Origin: Wagnerdoeblera intermedia
Lineage (GTDB): Bacteria; Pseudomonadota; Alphaproteobacteria; Rhodobacterales; Rhodobacteraceae
Direction: 5' to 3' (one strand)
NCBI RefSeq assembly: GCF_042647465.1
Contig: NZ_JBHRVN010000004.1
Length of the DNA: 64,000 bases
The notes beneath the pieces were generated by a model. The model saw only the letters and a list, made by a program, of their open reading frames with translations, was not told the origin of the DNA and did no database searches. The position numbers and the translations under genes were made by a program. Positions 48,417 through 57,679 of the stretch are shown one piece after another; the stretch's first letter is position 1; every line of letters starts with the position of its first letter.

Positions 48417-49556
48417 CTATCTGAGCCGGTGCACATGGGCGCTTTGCACAAGCCCGAAGCCCATGAGCACCACCAGCATGGCCGAGCCGCCATAGGAGAC
48501 CAGCGGCAGGGGTTTGCCCACCACCGGGGCAATCCCCATCACCATGGCCAGATTGACCGCGAAATAGAAGAAGAAGGCCGCTGAAATGCCGATCACCACG
48601 AGAGAGGCAAAGCGGTCTTTCGCCTGAATGGCGGTCCAGATGCAGAAAATGATGACCAGCGCATAAAGCACCAGCAGCGAGACGCCGCCGACAAAGCCGA
48701 ATTCTTCTGCCAGAATGTTGAAGATGAAGTCGGTGTGCTTTTCAGGCAGGAAGTTCAGCCGGCTCTGGGTGCCTTCCATAAAGCCCTTACCCGCCCATCC
48801 GCCTGAGCCGATGGCGATCTTGGCCTGATTGATGTGATAGCCCGCGCCGAGAGGGTCAGCAGAGGGATCGAGGAAGGTATCAATGCGGCGATACTGGTAA
48901 TCCTGCAAAAACTGCCAGGGCGTGCCGCGGGCGATGAAGACCGAGGAGACCGCCCCGCCGATCATCGCCAGAACGGCCGCGAAATAGGCCCAGTGAACGC
49001 CTGCCACCAGCATGATCGCCGCCCCGCCGCCCAGAAGCATCAGCGAGGTGCCAAGGTCCGGCTGACGCAGCACCAGGCTCACCGGCAGCAGGATGATCAG
49101 CACCGGGACCAGCACCCAAAGCGGGCGCGAGACCTTTTTCGGATCGAGCCAGTCGTAATAGGCCGCCAGCATCATCGCCAGCGCGATCTTCATCAGCTCT
49201 GAGGGCTGCAGACGCAGCGGACCGATCTCAATCCAGCGCTGCGCGCCCATGCCGACGGTGCCGAATAACTCCACCCCCACAAGCAGCAGGAAGGTGCCGC
49301 CATAGGCCAGCCCCGCCATATTGCGCCAGAACCAGATCGGGACCAGCCCCATAAGGATCATCGCGATCAGACCGATGATCAGACGCTCCATCTGCGGCTC
49401 GGCCCAGGTGGAGAAGTCGCCCCCCGCCACCGAATAAAGCATCAGCACCCCGATTGAACCGATGGACCCGAGCAGCAGGGCCAGCGCCCAGTTCATATGG
49501 AGAAACTTGCGCAGGCCGGTGGGGGCGCGTTTGACGGAGTAATCGAGATAGCTCAT
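48417..49556 (-). CDS. rodA: Peptidoglycan polymerase RodA
   Basis: A 379-residue SEDS glycosyltransferase that polymerises lipid II in the elongasome together with PBP2. About 10 transmembrane helices are visible. GMGAQRWIEIGPLRLQPSELMKI (about residues 103-125), RQPDLGTSLML (the catalytic-region Asp is in this conserved segment family), the long periplasmic loop with INQAKIAIGSGGWAGKGFMEGTQSRLNFLPEKHTDFIF and the C-terminal PLVSYGGSAML are diagnostic. I use the ATG at 49556; a TTG precedes it. It ends the mre operon, 11 bases after mrdA. Confidence 0.96.
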   Translation of the reverse strand: MSYLDYSVKRAPTGLRKFLHMNWALALLLGSIGSIGVLMLYSVAGGDFSTWAEPQMERLIIGLIAMILMGLVPIWFWRNMAGLAYGGTFLLLVGVELFGTVGMGAQRWIEIGPLRLQPSELMKIALAMMLAAYYDWLDPKKVSRPLWVLVPVLIILLPVSLVLRQPDLGTSLMLLGGGAAIMLVAGVHWAYFAAVLAMIGGAVSSVFIARGTPWQFLQDYQYRRIDTFLDPSADPLGAGYHINQAKIAIGSGGWAGKGFMEGTQSRLNFLPEKHTDFIFNILAEEFGFVGGVSLLVLYALVIIFCIWTAIQAKDRFASLVVIGISAAFFFYFAVNLAMVMGIAPVVGKPLPLVSYGGSAMLVVLMGFGLVQSAHVHRLR

Positions 49557-49567
49557 CAACTGACCCC

Positions 49568-51511
49568 TCAGGCGCGGGTCGGGCGGCTGCCCGAGAAGGT
49601 TTCCGGTGCCCGCAGCGGCAGGCTCTGCTGATGCGATTCGATCCGGCCGCGCTGGTTTTTCGGATAGGCGCTCAGGGGCGGCATGCCGCCGTTGAGCGCA
49701 AAGAGCAGAATATCGCGGGCGATGGGCGCGGCCACGCCGCCGCCGCCGCCATGCTCCAGCACCACCGAACAGGCGTAGCGCGGGTTGTCTGAGGGCGCAT
49801 AGGCCACAAAGAGCCCGTGATCGCGCCGGTTCCAGGGCAGCTGGTCGTTGCGGATCACCCCCCGCGCGCGTTCAGCGGCCGAGATGTTGCGCACCTGTGC
49901 GGTGCCGGATTTACCCGCGATCAGCATGGCCTTGTCTTCAGAGCGTGAGGACCAGCCGGTGCCGGTGCGCTGATTGAGCACCGCCCACATGCCGCGCTGC
50001 ACATTGCGCAGATGATCCGGCGTCAGCCCCAGCGGAGGGGCCTCGGCCACCGGCTGCTCAACGCCGCCGATGGAATGCACCATGCGGGGCTCAACCGCGC
50101 GCCCGGTGGCCAGGCGGGCCGTCATCACCGCCAGTTGCAGCGGCGTCGACAGCACATAGCCCTGACCGATCGAGGCGTTGATCGTATCGCCGATGCGCCA
50201 GTCCTGGCCGCGCTTTTCCTGCTTCCAGGCGCGGTTGGGGTTCAGCCCTTCCGAGATCGCCGACATCGGCAGATCATGGCGCACGCCCAACCCCAGACGC
50301 TCCGCCATAGCGGCGATGGCGTCGATGCCAACTCTTTGGGAAATATCATAATAATAGACGTCGCAGCTTTCCGCGAGACCCTTGGTCAGATCGCAGGAGC
50401 CATGGCCCGCCCGCTTCCAGCAGTGGAACCGCCGCCCGCCGGCCTCATAATGGCCGGGGCAGTAGACGGTGGTATTGGCGGTGATCACCCCGGCCTCAAG
50501 CGCCGCAAGCGCCGTGACCATTTTGAAGGTCGAGCCGGGCGGATAGGCGCCCTGGACGGATTTATTCGACAAAGGCCGGTGGTCATTGTCCATCAGCCGC
50601 CGGAAATCCGGGTTCGAGATGCCGCGCACAAAGAGGTTCGGGTCAAAGGAGGGCGCAGAGGTCAGCGCCACCAGATCGCCATTGCGCACATCCATCAGAA
50701 CGGCGCTGCCGCTGTGCTCTTCAAGACGGATGCGGGCGTAGTTCTGGATCTGCGCATCCAGCGTCAGAACGATATCCGCGCCCTCAACCCCCTCACGGCG
50801 GTCCAGCTCGCGCATCACGCGGCCGGCAGCATTGACCTCAATCCGGCGCGAGCCTGCTTTTCCGCGCAGCTCATCCTCAAGACGCCGCTCCACGCCGATC
50901 TTGCCGATCTGGAACTTCGGGATCTGCAAAACCGGGTCCGGGCTTTCCAGCTGTGCCAGATCGTTTTCCGAAACCGGCCCCACATAGCCCACCGAATGAG
51001 CGAAATCCTCATCCAGCGGATAGGTGCGCGACAGACCCACTTCGGGTGTGACGCCGGGCAGGGCGGGGGCATTGACCGAGATCCAGCTCAGCTGCTCCCA
51101 GGTCAGACGCTCGGCCACGATATGAGGCACGAAGGCCGAGCGGCGGCGCGTCTCGCGGATGGTTTTCTGGATGTCGTCTTCGCTGAGCGGGATGCCCTCT
51201 GAAAGACGGCGCAGCACGGCTTCCACATCCCCCGCTCCCTCGCGGGTGATGGTGACGCGGTAGTTCTGCTCATTGCCGGCGATCAGCACGCCTTTTCGGT
51301 CAAAGATCAGCCCGCGCGCAGGGGGGATCAGCCGGATGGAGATGCGGTTTTCCTCGGCCAGCAGTTTGAACTGCTCTGCCTGATCGACCTGCAGATAGCG
51401 CAGACGCGCGCCAAGAACGGCGATGAATGCGGCCTGACAGCCGCCCAGGAACAGCGCCCGGCGGGTAACCTTGCGGGCGGCTTCGTCGTTTTCGCGGGCG
51501 CGGCGTTTCAC
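49568..51511 (-). CDS. mrdA: Penicillin-binding protein 2 (peptidoglycan transpeptidase)
   Basis: A 647-residue class B PBP of the rod complex. A membrane anchor is at about residues 20-38, the pedestal domain carries RGLIFDRKG (67-75), and the transpeptidase motifs are STFK (Ser327 nucleophile, Lys330), SCD (382-384, in the SxN/SxD place) and KSGTAQ. Residues 351-373 contain three Cys and a His, similar in place to the metal site described in some PBP2 proteins. The start is GTG at 51511, overlapping the mreD stop (GTGA); longer open frame upstream is the mreD shadow. Confidence 0.95.
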   Translation of the reverse strand: MKRRARENDEAARKVTRRALFLGGCQAAFIAVLGARLRYLQVDQAEQFKLLAEENRISIRLIPPARGLIFDRKGVLIAGNEQNYRVTITREGAGDVEAVLRRLSEGIPLSEDDIQKTIRETRRRSAFVPHIVAERLTWEQLSWISVNAPALPGVTPEVGLSRTYPLDEDFAHSVGYVGPVSENDLAQLESPDPVLQIPKFQIGKIGVERRLEDELRGKAGSRRIEVNAAGRVMRELDRREGVEGADIVLTLDAQIQNYARIRLEEHSGSAVLMDVRNGDLVALTSAPSFDPNLFVRGISNPDFRRLMDNDHRPLSNKSVQGAYPPGSTFKMVTALAALEAGVITANTTVYCPGHYEAGGRRFHCWKRAGHGSCDLTKGLAESCDVYYYDISQRVGIDAIAAMAERLGLGVRHDLPMSAISEGLNPNRAWKQEKRGQDWRIGDTINASIGQGYVLSTPLQLAVMTARLATGRAVEPRMVHSIGGVEQPVAEAPPLGLTPDHLRNVQRGMWAVLNQRTGTGWSSRSEDKAMLIAGKSGTAQVRNISAAERARGVIRNDQLPWNRRDHGLFVAYAPSDNPRYACSVVLEHGGGGGVAAPIARDILLFALNGGMPPLSAYPKNQRGRIESHQQSLPLRAPETFSGSRPTRA

Positions 51512-52047
51512 AGCGGCCTCCCCAGACTGTCGCGCTCGCCCGTGGCGGGCTTGGTCAGCCCGGCCAGGTGGCGCAGAACAAAGATGATCACCGGATAGGC
51601 CGCAGCGGTGAAGATGAATTCGACCAGCGTCAGCCCCAGTCCCGGTTGCGGCAGCATGGTGAGCGCCATGACCACGCGGTTCAGAAGGAACATCCCCAGC
51701 ATGGCCACCGCCACCAGCATCCACTCTGAGAGCCAGGACAACTCACGCATGAAGGCGGCACGGCGGCGCAGAAACTCGGTGCCCATCACCACCACCGCGG
51801 CCCAAAGGCCGGGGGGGCGCATGAGGAACATATCCTCCAGCAGCACCACCAGCGCGATCAGCAGCACCGGCAGATGATAGGGCCGCCGGAGGACCCAGGC
51901 ACAGCTGAGGCAGAGCAGAAGATCAGGCCCCGGCAGTTTGCCGGGCTCTGAGCTGAGCGGCAGCAGGCGCAGCGACAGCAGAAGGGCAAAGACCGCCACA
52001 AAGATCGCCCGCCAGAGCCAGACGCTGTTGCGGGCTGCTTCAGCCAT
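51508..52047 (-). CDS. mreD: Rod shape-determining protein MreD
   Basis: A 179-residue polytopic membrane protein with five to six helices, typical of MreD, which bridges MreC and the PBP2-RodA machine. SSEPGKLPGPDLLLCLSCAWVLRRP (about 30-55) and the LVVLLEDMFLMRPPGLWAAVVVMGTEFLRRR segment match the family. It overlaps mreC by 8 bases and mrdA by 4, so the whole mreC-mreD-mrdA-rodA run is translationally coupled. Confidence 0.93.
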   Translation of the reverse strand: MAEAARNSVWLWRAIFVAVFALLLSLRLLPLSSEPGKLPGPDLLLCLSCAWVLRRPYHLPVLLIALVVLLEDMFLMRPPGLWAAVVVMGTEFLRRRAAFMRELSWLSEWMLVAVAMLGMFLLNRVVMALTMLPQPGLGLTLVEFIFTAAAYPVIIFVLRHLAGLTKPATGERDSLGRPL

Positions 52048-52954
52048 CCGCAGGCTCCGGGGTATTGGGTCCGGTCTGAGGCTCAGGCAGCGTGCCGGGG
52101 GGCGGCGAGATCAGATCACCGGGATCGGCGATCTCTTCATGCTCATGGCTGCGCAGCACCCGCAGAAACTCCAGCCGCAGATAATCCGCAGCCGGTGCGA
52201 CCCGCAGCCTGCGGTCAGAGCCCTGCACCACCTGACCCACCAGAAGCCCCGCCGGGAAAAGCCCGCCGTCGCCGGAGGTGACCACCCGGTCGCCGGGGCG
52301 CACGAGGTCTGATTTTTCCAGAAAATCCAGCGGCGGCAGAGAAGAGTTATCCCCCGCCAGAATGGCCCGCTGACCTGAGGGCTGCACCGTCACCGGCACC
52401 CGGCTCGACGCATCGGTCAGCAGCATGACCCGGCTGACCGTGCGCCCGACGCCTGAGATGCGGCCCACCACACCCAGACCATCCATCGTGGCCCAGCCGT
52501 CGCGAATGCCGTCGCGGCTGCCGACGTTCAGAAGCACCGACTGCCGGAAGGGGCTGCCGCTGTCAGCGATGACCACGCCGGTCACATGGGTCAGCTTCGG
52601 GTCCAGCCGCACCTGATTGAGGTCCAGAAGCTTGGCGTTCTTCTGCTCAAGCTGCAAAGCGGCCTCGCGCCAGGCCTTCATCTGCTGCAACTCGCGGCGC
52701 AGTTCCTGGTTTTGCTGATAGATGCGGCTGTAGGACTGAAAACCCTCAATCAGGCCGCTGCCCCAGGCGACCGGCGCCATGGCCCATTCCATCGAGGGCG
52801 CAAAGCGGTCGATCAGCGCCATGCGAAACCGCTCAACCCGCGGGCTGTCGATGCGCCAGAGCAGAAAGACCCCGAGCAGCAAAAGAACCAGCCCGGCCAC
52901 AAAGATGCGCCGGACGGGTCTGGTATAGGCTTGCGGATCACGGTCGCGTGCCAA
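52040..52954 (-). CDS. mreC: Rod shape-determining protein MreC
   Basis: A 304-residue periplasmic scaffold that activates PBP2. A membrane anchor is at about residues 16-34 (RIFVAGLVLLLLGVFLLW), then a coiled coil (about 75-115, YQQNQELRRELQQMKAWREAALQLEQKNAKLLDL) and two beta domains (VTGVVIADSGSPFRQSVLLNVGSRDGI...). A proline-rich acidic tail closes it. mreB lies 38 bases upstream and mreD overlaps downstream. Confidence 0.95.
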   Translation of the reverse strand: MARDRDPQAYTRPVRRIFVAGLVLLLLGVFLLWRIDSPRVERFRMALIDRFAPSMEWAMAPVAWGSGLIEGFQSYSRIYQQNQELRRELQQMKAWREAALQLEQKNAKLLDLNQVRLDPKLTHVTGVVIADSGSPFRQSVLLNVGSRDGIRDGWATMDGLGVVGRISGVGRTVSRVMLLTDASSRVPVTVQPSGQRAILAGDNSSLPPLDFLEKSDLVRPGDRVVTSGDGGLFPAGLLVGQVVQGSDRRLRVAPAADYLRLEFLRVLRSHEHEEIADPGDLISPPPGTLPEPQTGPNTPEPADG

Positions 52955-52992
52955 AGCGGCCTCTTGTTCAGGTCAGGCCGGGCTGGAAGGCC

Positions 52993-54030
52993 TCAGCTTT
53001 CGTAATCAATCACGTGGCGAAGCTGCTTTTCATACTCAAGCGCCTTGCCGGTGCCGAGGGCCACGCAGTTCAGCGACTCTTCCGCGACCGAGATCATCAG
53101 CCCGGTCTGCTCGCGCAGCGAGAGATCGAGATCGCCCAGAAGCGCACCGCCGCCCGTCAGCATGACGCCGCGGTCAACGATATCTGCCGCCAGATCCGGC
53201 GGGGTGGCTTCGAGCGCCTGCATGACGGCGTCGCAGATCTGCTGCACCGGTTCTGCCAGAGCTTCGGCCACCTGAGCCTGCGAAATCTCGGTCTCTTTCG
53301 GCACACCGTTCAGCAGATCGCGGCCGCGAATGGTCATCGACTGGCCACGGCCATCGTCGGGCATGCGGGCGGTGCCGATGGTGCATTTGATCCGCTCAGC
53401 CGTGGCTTCACCGATCAGGATGTTCTGGTTGCGGCGCAGATAAGAGATGATGGCATCATCCATCCGGTCGCCGCCCACGCGCACCGAGCGGGCGTAAACG
53501 ATGTCACCGAGCGACAGAACCGCCACTTCCGTGGTGCCGCCGCCGATATCGACCACCATCGAGCCGGTGGGATCGGTGATCGGCATGCCCGCACCAATCG
53601 CGGCTGCGATCGGCTCTGCAATCAGACCGGCGCGGCGCGCGCCCGCCGAGAGAACCGAGGTGCGGATTGCGCGTTTTTCCACCGGAGTGGCGCCATGGGG
53701 CACGCAGACGATGATTTTCGGCTTCGAGAAGGTGGTGCGTTTGTGAACCTTGCGGATGAAATGTTTGATCATCTCTTCAGCAGAGTCGAAATCCGCAATC
53801 ACCCCGTCGCGCATCGGGCGGATCGCCTCAATGGACCCCGGCGTCCGGCCCAGCATCAGCTTGGCGTCTTCACCCACGGCCAGGACCTGCTTTTTGCCGT
53901 CTTTGACGTGATAGGCGACCACCGAAGGCTCGTTCAGGATGATGCCTTTGCCTTTGACATAGACCAGCGTGTTGGCAGTGCCGAGGTCGATGGCCATGTC
54001 CGACGAAAAAAGGCCCGAAAAAATCGACAT
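52993..54030 (-). CDS. mreB: Rod shape-determining actin MreB
   Basis: A 345-residue bacterial actin that organises lateral wall growth. The phosphate-1 loop DLGTANTLV (13-21), the phosphate-2 VVDIGGGTTEVAV and the adenosine motif GVMLTGGGALLGDLD are clear. The N-terminal SIFSGLF is the amphipathic membrane-binding start. I use MSIFSGLFSSD at 54030; the longer frame is not homologous. It is the first gene of mreB-mreC-mreD-mrdA-rodA. A GC hairpin lies in its leader (54065-54090). Confidence 0.97.
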   Translation of the reverse strand: MSIFSGLFSSDMAIDLGTANTLVYVKGKGIILNEPSVVAYHVKDGKKQVLAVGEDAKLMLGRTPGSIEAIRPMRDGVIADFDSAEEMIKHFIRKVHKRTTFSKPKIIVCVPHGATPVEKRAIRTSVLSAGARRAGLIAEPIAAAIGAGMPITDPTGSMVVDIGGGTTEVAVLSLGDIVYARSVRVGGDRMDDAIISYLRRNQNILIGEATAERIKCTIGTARMPDDGRGQSMTIRGRDLLNGVPKETEISQAQVAEALAEPVQQICDAVMQALEATPPDLAADIVDRGVMLTGGGALLGDLDLSLREQTGLMISVAEESLNCVALGTGKALEYEKQLRHVIDYES

Positions 54031-54064
54031 CCTGTGGAGATCCTGTCCGGTGCTAGAGGGAAAC

Positions 54065-54090
54065 CCGCGACCGCAAGAACCCGGTCGCGG
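54065..54090 (-). promoter_or_regulatory. Hairpin in the mreB upstream region
   Basis: CCGCGACC (54065-54072) and GGTCGCGG (54083-54090) form an 8-bp stem with a 10-base loop, 35 bases upstream of the mreB start. It could be in the leader RNA or terminate transcription coming from the thioesterase gene. No clear promoter hexamers were found nearby. Confidence 0.4.
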
Positions 54091-54179
54091 CATTCTTTTA
54101 TCGCCGCCACACCCGCATTGAAAGGGGGCGGGGCCATTCTGTGCGCAAATCCGCGTGTAGAGTGGCGGTTGTACGCCCG

Positions 54180-54734
54180 TCAGACGTTATTTCCGGCGAT
54201 CCGGCCCGCCTCGGGCGGCCAGGGGCGCTCAGCCTCTGCCCGGGCCCAGGCGGCGATCCAGCCCGGCAGTTCGGGCTGCGGCTCGGTGAAACCGGCGCTG
54301 CGGATCAGCCGCTCGGGCGCGATGATCCCCGAGCCTGAGGTGACGGCCGTGCGGTTCAAGACCTGGGTCGTGCATTCGCCTGCGCGCCAGAGAGACTGAT
54401 CTATATAGAGAAATTTATCGTCCCATCCCGCCAGACGCGAGATCATTTCCAGCCGGTCAAACATCTTCACCCGGCGGCGGTAGCGCACTGAGGCTCCGGC
54501 CACGGCCATGCTCCAGCCATTGGCGTTCAGATGCGGGCGCAGCCCCAGACGGGTAATCATCGGCACCCGTCCAAGGTCAAAGAGGGTCAGTGTGCGGCCG
54601 TTGTTCAGCTCAACCCATGGGTCAATATCCTGCGGCCAGCAGTGCAGCACCGAGCGGTGCGCGTCAAAGAGCCCCAGGGCCGGCATCCGGCGGGCTTTGT
54701 GAACCTGACGGTAAAGACGGAGGAAAGGATACAT
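54180..54734 (-). CDS. Hot-dog fold acyl-CoA thioesterase-like protein
   Basis: A 184-residue protein of the 4-hydroxybenzoyl-CoA thioesterase-like group. The opening LHCWPQDIDPWVELNNGRTLTLFDLGR (about residues 31-57) has the hot-dog helix, with Asp/Asn-rich contacts, and VAGASVRYRRRVKMFDRLEMISRLAGWDDKFLYIDQSLWR is the central sheet. Related proteins are called THEM6-like. The substrate is unknown. It lies 149 bases upstream of mreB and in the same direction. Whether they share a transcript is not clear. Confidence 0.8.
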   Translation of the reverse strand: MYPFLRLYRQVHKARRMPALGLFDAHRSVLHCWPQDIDPWVELNNGRTLTLFDLGRVPMITRLGLRPHLNANGWSMAVAGASVRYRRRVKMFDRLEMISRLAGWDDKFLYIDQSLWRAGECTTQVLNRTAVTSGSGIIAPERLIRSAGFTEPQPELPGWIAAWARAEAERPWPPEAGRIAGNNV

Positions 54735-54834
54735 GCAATGCGCTTCATTCTGGTCTCCCCTCCTCCCTGACCCGGCAGGCCCCCGGGGTCAAGGCTGACG
54801 CGGCACCGCCCCGGGGCCGGGGCCGCGCAGCATC

Positions 54835-55131
54835 TTAAGCCTGCGGATCAAGCGCCCAGGAAAAACCCGAAAAGCCGTCGCGGAAGGCAAAGGTGACAAG
54901 GTGTTTATCAATCACGAACCGCGCCTGAATGATGGCGGGCAGATCTTCGGCGGTCACGCGGGCGAAAAGACCGGTTTCATCGGCACGAAGGCTCATGTGG
55001 CCGGTGGGCAGATCGGCCTCTGCTTCGGTGGGGGTGAAGGTGACTTCGACCTTATGGGCCAGATGTTTGCACAGCTGCTGAAGGTATTTAGAGCCATTGG
55101 CCGTCGGGAAATGCGCCGAGGTGGAATACAT
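54835..55131 (-). CDS. DUF2218 domain protein
   Basis: A 98-residue single-domain protein matching DUF2218: AHFPTANGSKYLQQLCKHLAHKVEV at the start, then GHMSLRADETGLFARVTAEDLPAIIQARFVIDKHLVTFAFRDGFSGFSW. Members are small cytoplasmic proteins, often near siderophore or iron genes, with no firm function. Here there is no such neighbour; a peroxiredoxin gene lies upstream on the same strand, separated by a terminator-like stem. The C-terminus is short. Confidence 0.8.
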   Translation of the reverse strand: MYSTSAHFPTANGSKYLQQLCKHLAHKVEVTFTPTEAEADLPTGHMSLRADETGLFARVTAEDLPAIIQARFVIDKHLVTFAFRDGFSGFSWALDPQA

Positions 55132-55207
55132 AACCGGGTCCTGTCCTGATGAAACTTCTCAGGAATATAGGCCGGACCGGCGGCAGATGCACGGGGGCGC
55201 TAAAGTA

Positions 55208-55233
55208 AAGGCCCCGCAATGCTGCAGGGCCTT
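55208..55233 (-). terminator. Terminator-like stem after the peroxiredoxin gene
   Basis: AAGGCCC (55208-55214) and GGGCCTT (55227-55233) form a 7-bp stem that on the minus strand is followed by TACTTTA, about 20 bases after the peroxiredoxin stop. Confidence 0.55.
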
Positions 55234-55253
55234 AAAATCAGATATCCGTCAGA

Positions 55254-55910
55254 TCACTGCGCGGGAAGCGAGGCCTTGCGGACATAGGGCAGAACGATCT
55301 CAAGATCCTTGTATTTCTGCTGCGCTTCTTCGGTCGGAACCGAAAGCGCCACGATGGCCTTGTCGCCCGGTTTCCAGTCTGCGGGGGTGGCAAAAGGCAC
55401 GCCGTCGGTCGCGCGGACCGCATCCAGCGCGCGCAGGATTTCCTGGAAGTTGCGGCCCACGGTCATCGGATAGATCAGCATGACCTTCACCTTCTTGTCC
55501 GGCCCGATGATGAAGGTCGAACGCACGGTGGCGGTATGCGCCGGGGTGCGGCCATCGGGCAGCACCGACTCGGCGGGCATCATGTCATAAAGCTTGGCGA
55601 TCTGCAGATCGGGGTCGGCAAACATCGGGAAGGTCACCGGCTTGCCGGAGTATTTCTCAATGTCGGCTTTCCAGCCCTCATGCGCTTCGAGCGGGTCGAC
55701 CGAGACTCCGAAGACTTTGGTGTTGCGCTTCGCAAATTCTTCCGCGAGTTGCGCCACGGCCCCGAATTCAGTCGTGCAGACCGGGGTGAAGTCTTTCGGA
55801 TGGCTGAAAAGAATGGCGTAGCCGTCGCCGATTGCCTCATGGAAGGAAATCCGGCCTTCGGTGGAATCGGCCACAAAATCCGGAGCGGTGTCGTTGATGC
55901 GCAGCGTCAT
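55254..55910 (-). CDS. 1-Cys peroxiredoxin (Prx6 type)
   Basis: A 218-residue peroxidase that reduces hydrogen peroxide and organic peroxides. The peroxidatic Cys45 is in the PxxxTxxC-like FTPVCTTEFG, with Arg in RSTFIIGPD completing the site. No resolving Cys is present. The long C-terminal dimerisation part (about 165-218, GDKAIVALSVPTEEAQQKY) sets it apart from 2-Cys AhpC. I start at MTLRINDTAPDF; upstream sequence is not homologous. It is divergent from the aldehyde dehydrogenase. Confidence 0.94.
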   Translation of the reverse strand: MTLRINDTAPDFVADSTEGRISFHEAIGDGYAILFSHPKDFTPVCTTEFGAVAQLAEEFAKRNTKVFGVSVDPLEAHEGWKADIEKYSGKPVTFPMFADPDLQIAKLYDMMPAESVLPDGRTPAHTATVRSTFIIGPDKKVKVMLIYPMTVGRNFQEILRALDAVRATDGVPFATPADWKPGDKAIVALSVPTEEAQQKYKDLEIVLPYVRKASLPAQ

Positions 55911-56089
55911 GACGGGTCCTTTCAGCAGGGTTCGGTCAGGAAAATAAGGCTGCAACGGGCACTGGGGAAGCCTTCGCAGCAGGCCCTTAACAACTTCGGG
56001 AGGCTGTTCCTGTTCCGAAGCGCGCGGTTGCACAATGTCCCCGGCCCTGCCAGATTTCCGGCACAACAGACTTTCGGAGGGCCGGTCTT

Positions 56090-57535
56090 ATGATCGAGAA
56101 ACGCGATTTTTACATCAATGGCGCCTGGATTGCTCCGGTCACGCCCAGGGATTACCCGGTCATTGACCCTTCGTCTGAGGACGTCTGTGCGACGATCTCG
56201 CTTGGCGCGGAAGCAGACACCAATGCCGCCGTCGCGGCCGCAAAAGCCGCCTTTCCCTCCTGGGCTGCGACACCTCCGGCTGAGCGTCTGGCCCTGGTGA
56301 AGCGGCTTCTTGAGATCTATGAGGCGCGCAACGAAGAGATGGCCCAGGCCATCAGCCTTGAGATGGGGGCCCCGATCTCCATGGCGCGCAGCTCTCAGGC
56401 GCCTTCCGGCTCGTCGCATATCCGAAACTTTATCAAAGCCTTCGATCATATCGAATGGGTCCGCCCGCTGGGTCCCCATGCGCCCAACGCCCGCATCGCC
56501 ATGGAGCCGATCGGGGTGGTGGGGCTGATCACGCCCTGGAACTGGCCGATGAACCAGGTGACGCTGAAGGTGGTGCCCGCGCTGCTGGCGGGCTGCACCT
56601 GTGTGCTGAAACCGTCTGAGGAAGCGCCGCTTTCGTCGCTGCTCTTTGCTGAGTTCATTCATGAGGCTGGGTTCCCGGCAGGCGTCTTTAACCTGGTCAA
56701 CGGCGATGGTGCGGGCGTGGGCAGCGTGCTGTCGAAGCACCCCGATGTTGAGATGATCTCTTTCACCGGCTCGACCCGCGCGGGCCGGGCGATCAGCCTT
56801 GCAGCGGCGGAAACCCTGAAGCGCGTGACGCTGGAGCTGGGTGGGAAGGGGGCAAACCTGGTCTTTGCCGATGCCGATGACGACGCGGTGAAGCGCGGCG
56901 TGCGGCATATGTTCAACAACTCCGGTCAGAGCTGCAACGCCCCCTCGCGGATGCTGGTGGAGCGTCCGATCTATGACCGCGCCGTGGAAATCGCCCGCGA
57001 AGTGGCTGAGGCGACCGCTGTCGCTCCGGCCTCGAAAGAGGGCAAGCACATCGGTCCGGTAGTCAATAAGCGCCAGTGGGATCAGCTCCAAGGCTATATC
57101 GCCAAAGGCATCGAAGAGGGCGCCCGCCTTGTCGCCGGTGGTCCGGGACTGCCTGAGGGCATGAACAAGGGCTTCTATGTCCGCCCGACGGTCTTTGCGG
57201 ATGTGAAGCCCGGAATGACCATTGAACGCGAAGAGATCTTCGGCCCGGTTCTGGCCATGATCCCCTTTGACACCGAGGCAGAGGCCGTGGCGATCGCCAA
57301 TGACACGCCCTATGGCCTGACCAATTACGTCCAGAGCCAGGACGGCGCGCGCCGCAATCGCCTTGCCCGCGCGCTGCGCTCGGGTATGGTAGAGATGAAC
57401 GGCGAAAGCCGCGGGGCCGGTGCGCCTTTCGGCGGCGTCAAACTCTCAGGCCGCGCGCGCGAAGGCGGCGTCTGGGGGATTGAGGAGTTCCTCGAGGTGA
57501 AATCCATCTCGGGCTGGGACGGCGCTCAGGACTGA
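56090..57535 (+). CDS. NAD(P)-dependent aldehyde dehydrogenase
   Basis: A 481-residue ALDH-superfamily enzyme oxidising an aldehyde to the acid. Catalytic Cys282 is in FNNSGQSCNAPSRM and the general base Glu249 in LELGGKGANLVF. The Rossmann contact is PWNWPMNQVTLK (149-160), and the FTGSTRAGRAI loop binds the cofactor. The substrate is unknown. The ATG follows GGAGGGCCG. It ends before a strong hairpin. The divergent peroxiredoxin suggests a stress-linked context, though this is weak. Confidence 0.93.
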   Translation: MIEKRDFYINGAWIAPVTPRDYPVIDPSSEDVCATISLGAEADTNAAVAAAKAAFPSWAATPPAERLALVKRLLEIYEARNEEMAQAISLEMGAPISMARSSQAPSGSSHIRNFIKAFDHIEWVRPLGPHAPNARIAMEPIGVVGLITPWNWPMNQVTLKVVPALLAGCTCVLKPSEEAPLSSLLFAEFIHEAGFPAGVFNLVNGDGAGVGSVLSKHPDVEMISFTGSTRAGRAISLAAAETLKRVTLELGGKGANLVFADADDDAVKRGVRHMFNNSGQSCNAPSRMLVERPIYDRAVEIAREVAEATAVAPASKEGKHIGPVVNKRQWDQLQGYIAKGIEEGARLVAGGPGLPEGMNKGFYVRPTVFADVKPGMTIEREEIFGPVLAMIPFDTEAEAVAIANDTPYGLTNYVQSQDGARRNRLARALRSGMVEMNGESRGAGAPFGGVKLSGRAREGGVWGIEEFLEVKSISGWDGAQD

Positions 57536-57554
57536 GGCCACCCCTGCAGATTCT

Positions 57555-57587
57555 GACCGGCGGGTTTCCCGCCGGTCAAAGCCGGTT
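57555..57587 (+). terminator. Terminator-like hairpin after the aldehyde dehydrogenase gene
   Basis: GACCGGCGGG (57555-57564) pairs perfectly with CCCGCCGGTC (57568-57577) around TTT; TTTT follows at 57584-57587 after 6 other bases. Confidence 0.65.
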
Positions 57588-57679
57588 TTCGCATTGCTGT
57601 GCAGCAAGGCCCCTGCCCGGGAGGCGGATTCAGCAGTGAGGATGCCGGACGGCCTGGGTGCATCCGGAGCGGTTCTGCC

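Noticed and set aside
52948..54399. A 483-residue plus-strand frame opposite mreB
   Set aside because: A shadow of mreB and its upstream region; no homology and no start signal. The same holds for 22312-23403 opposite prs and 18999-20255 opposite trmB/metK.
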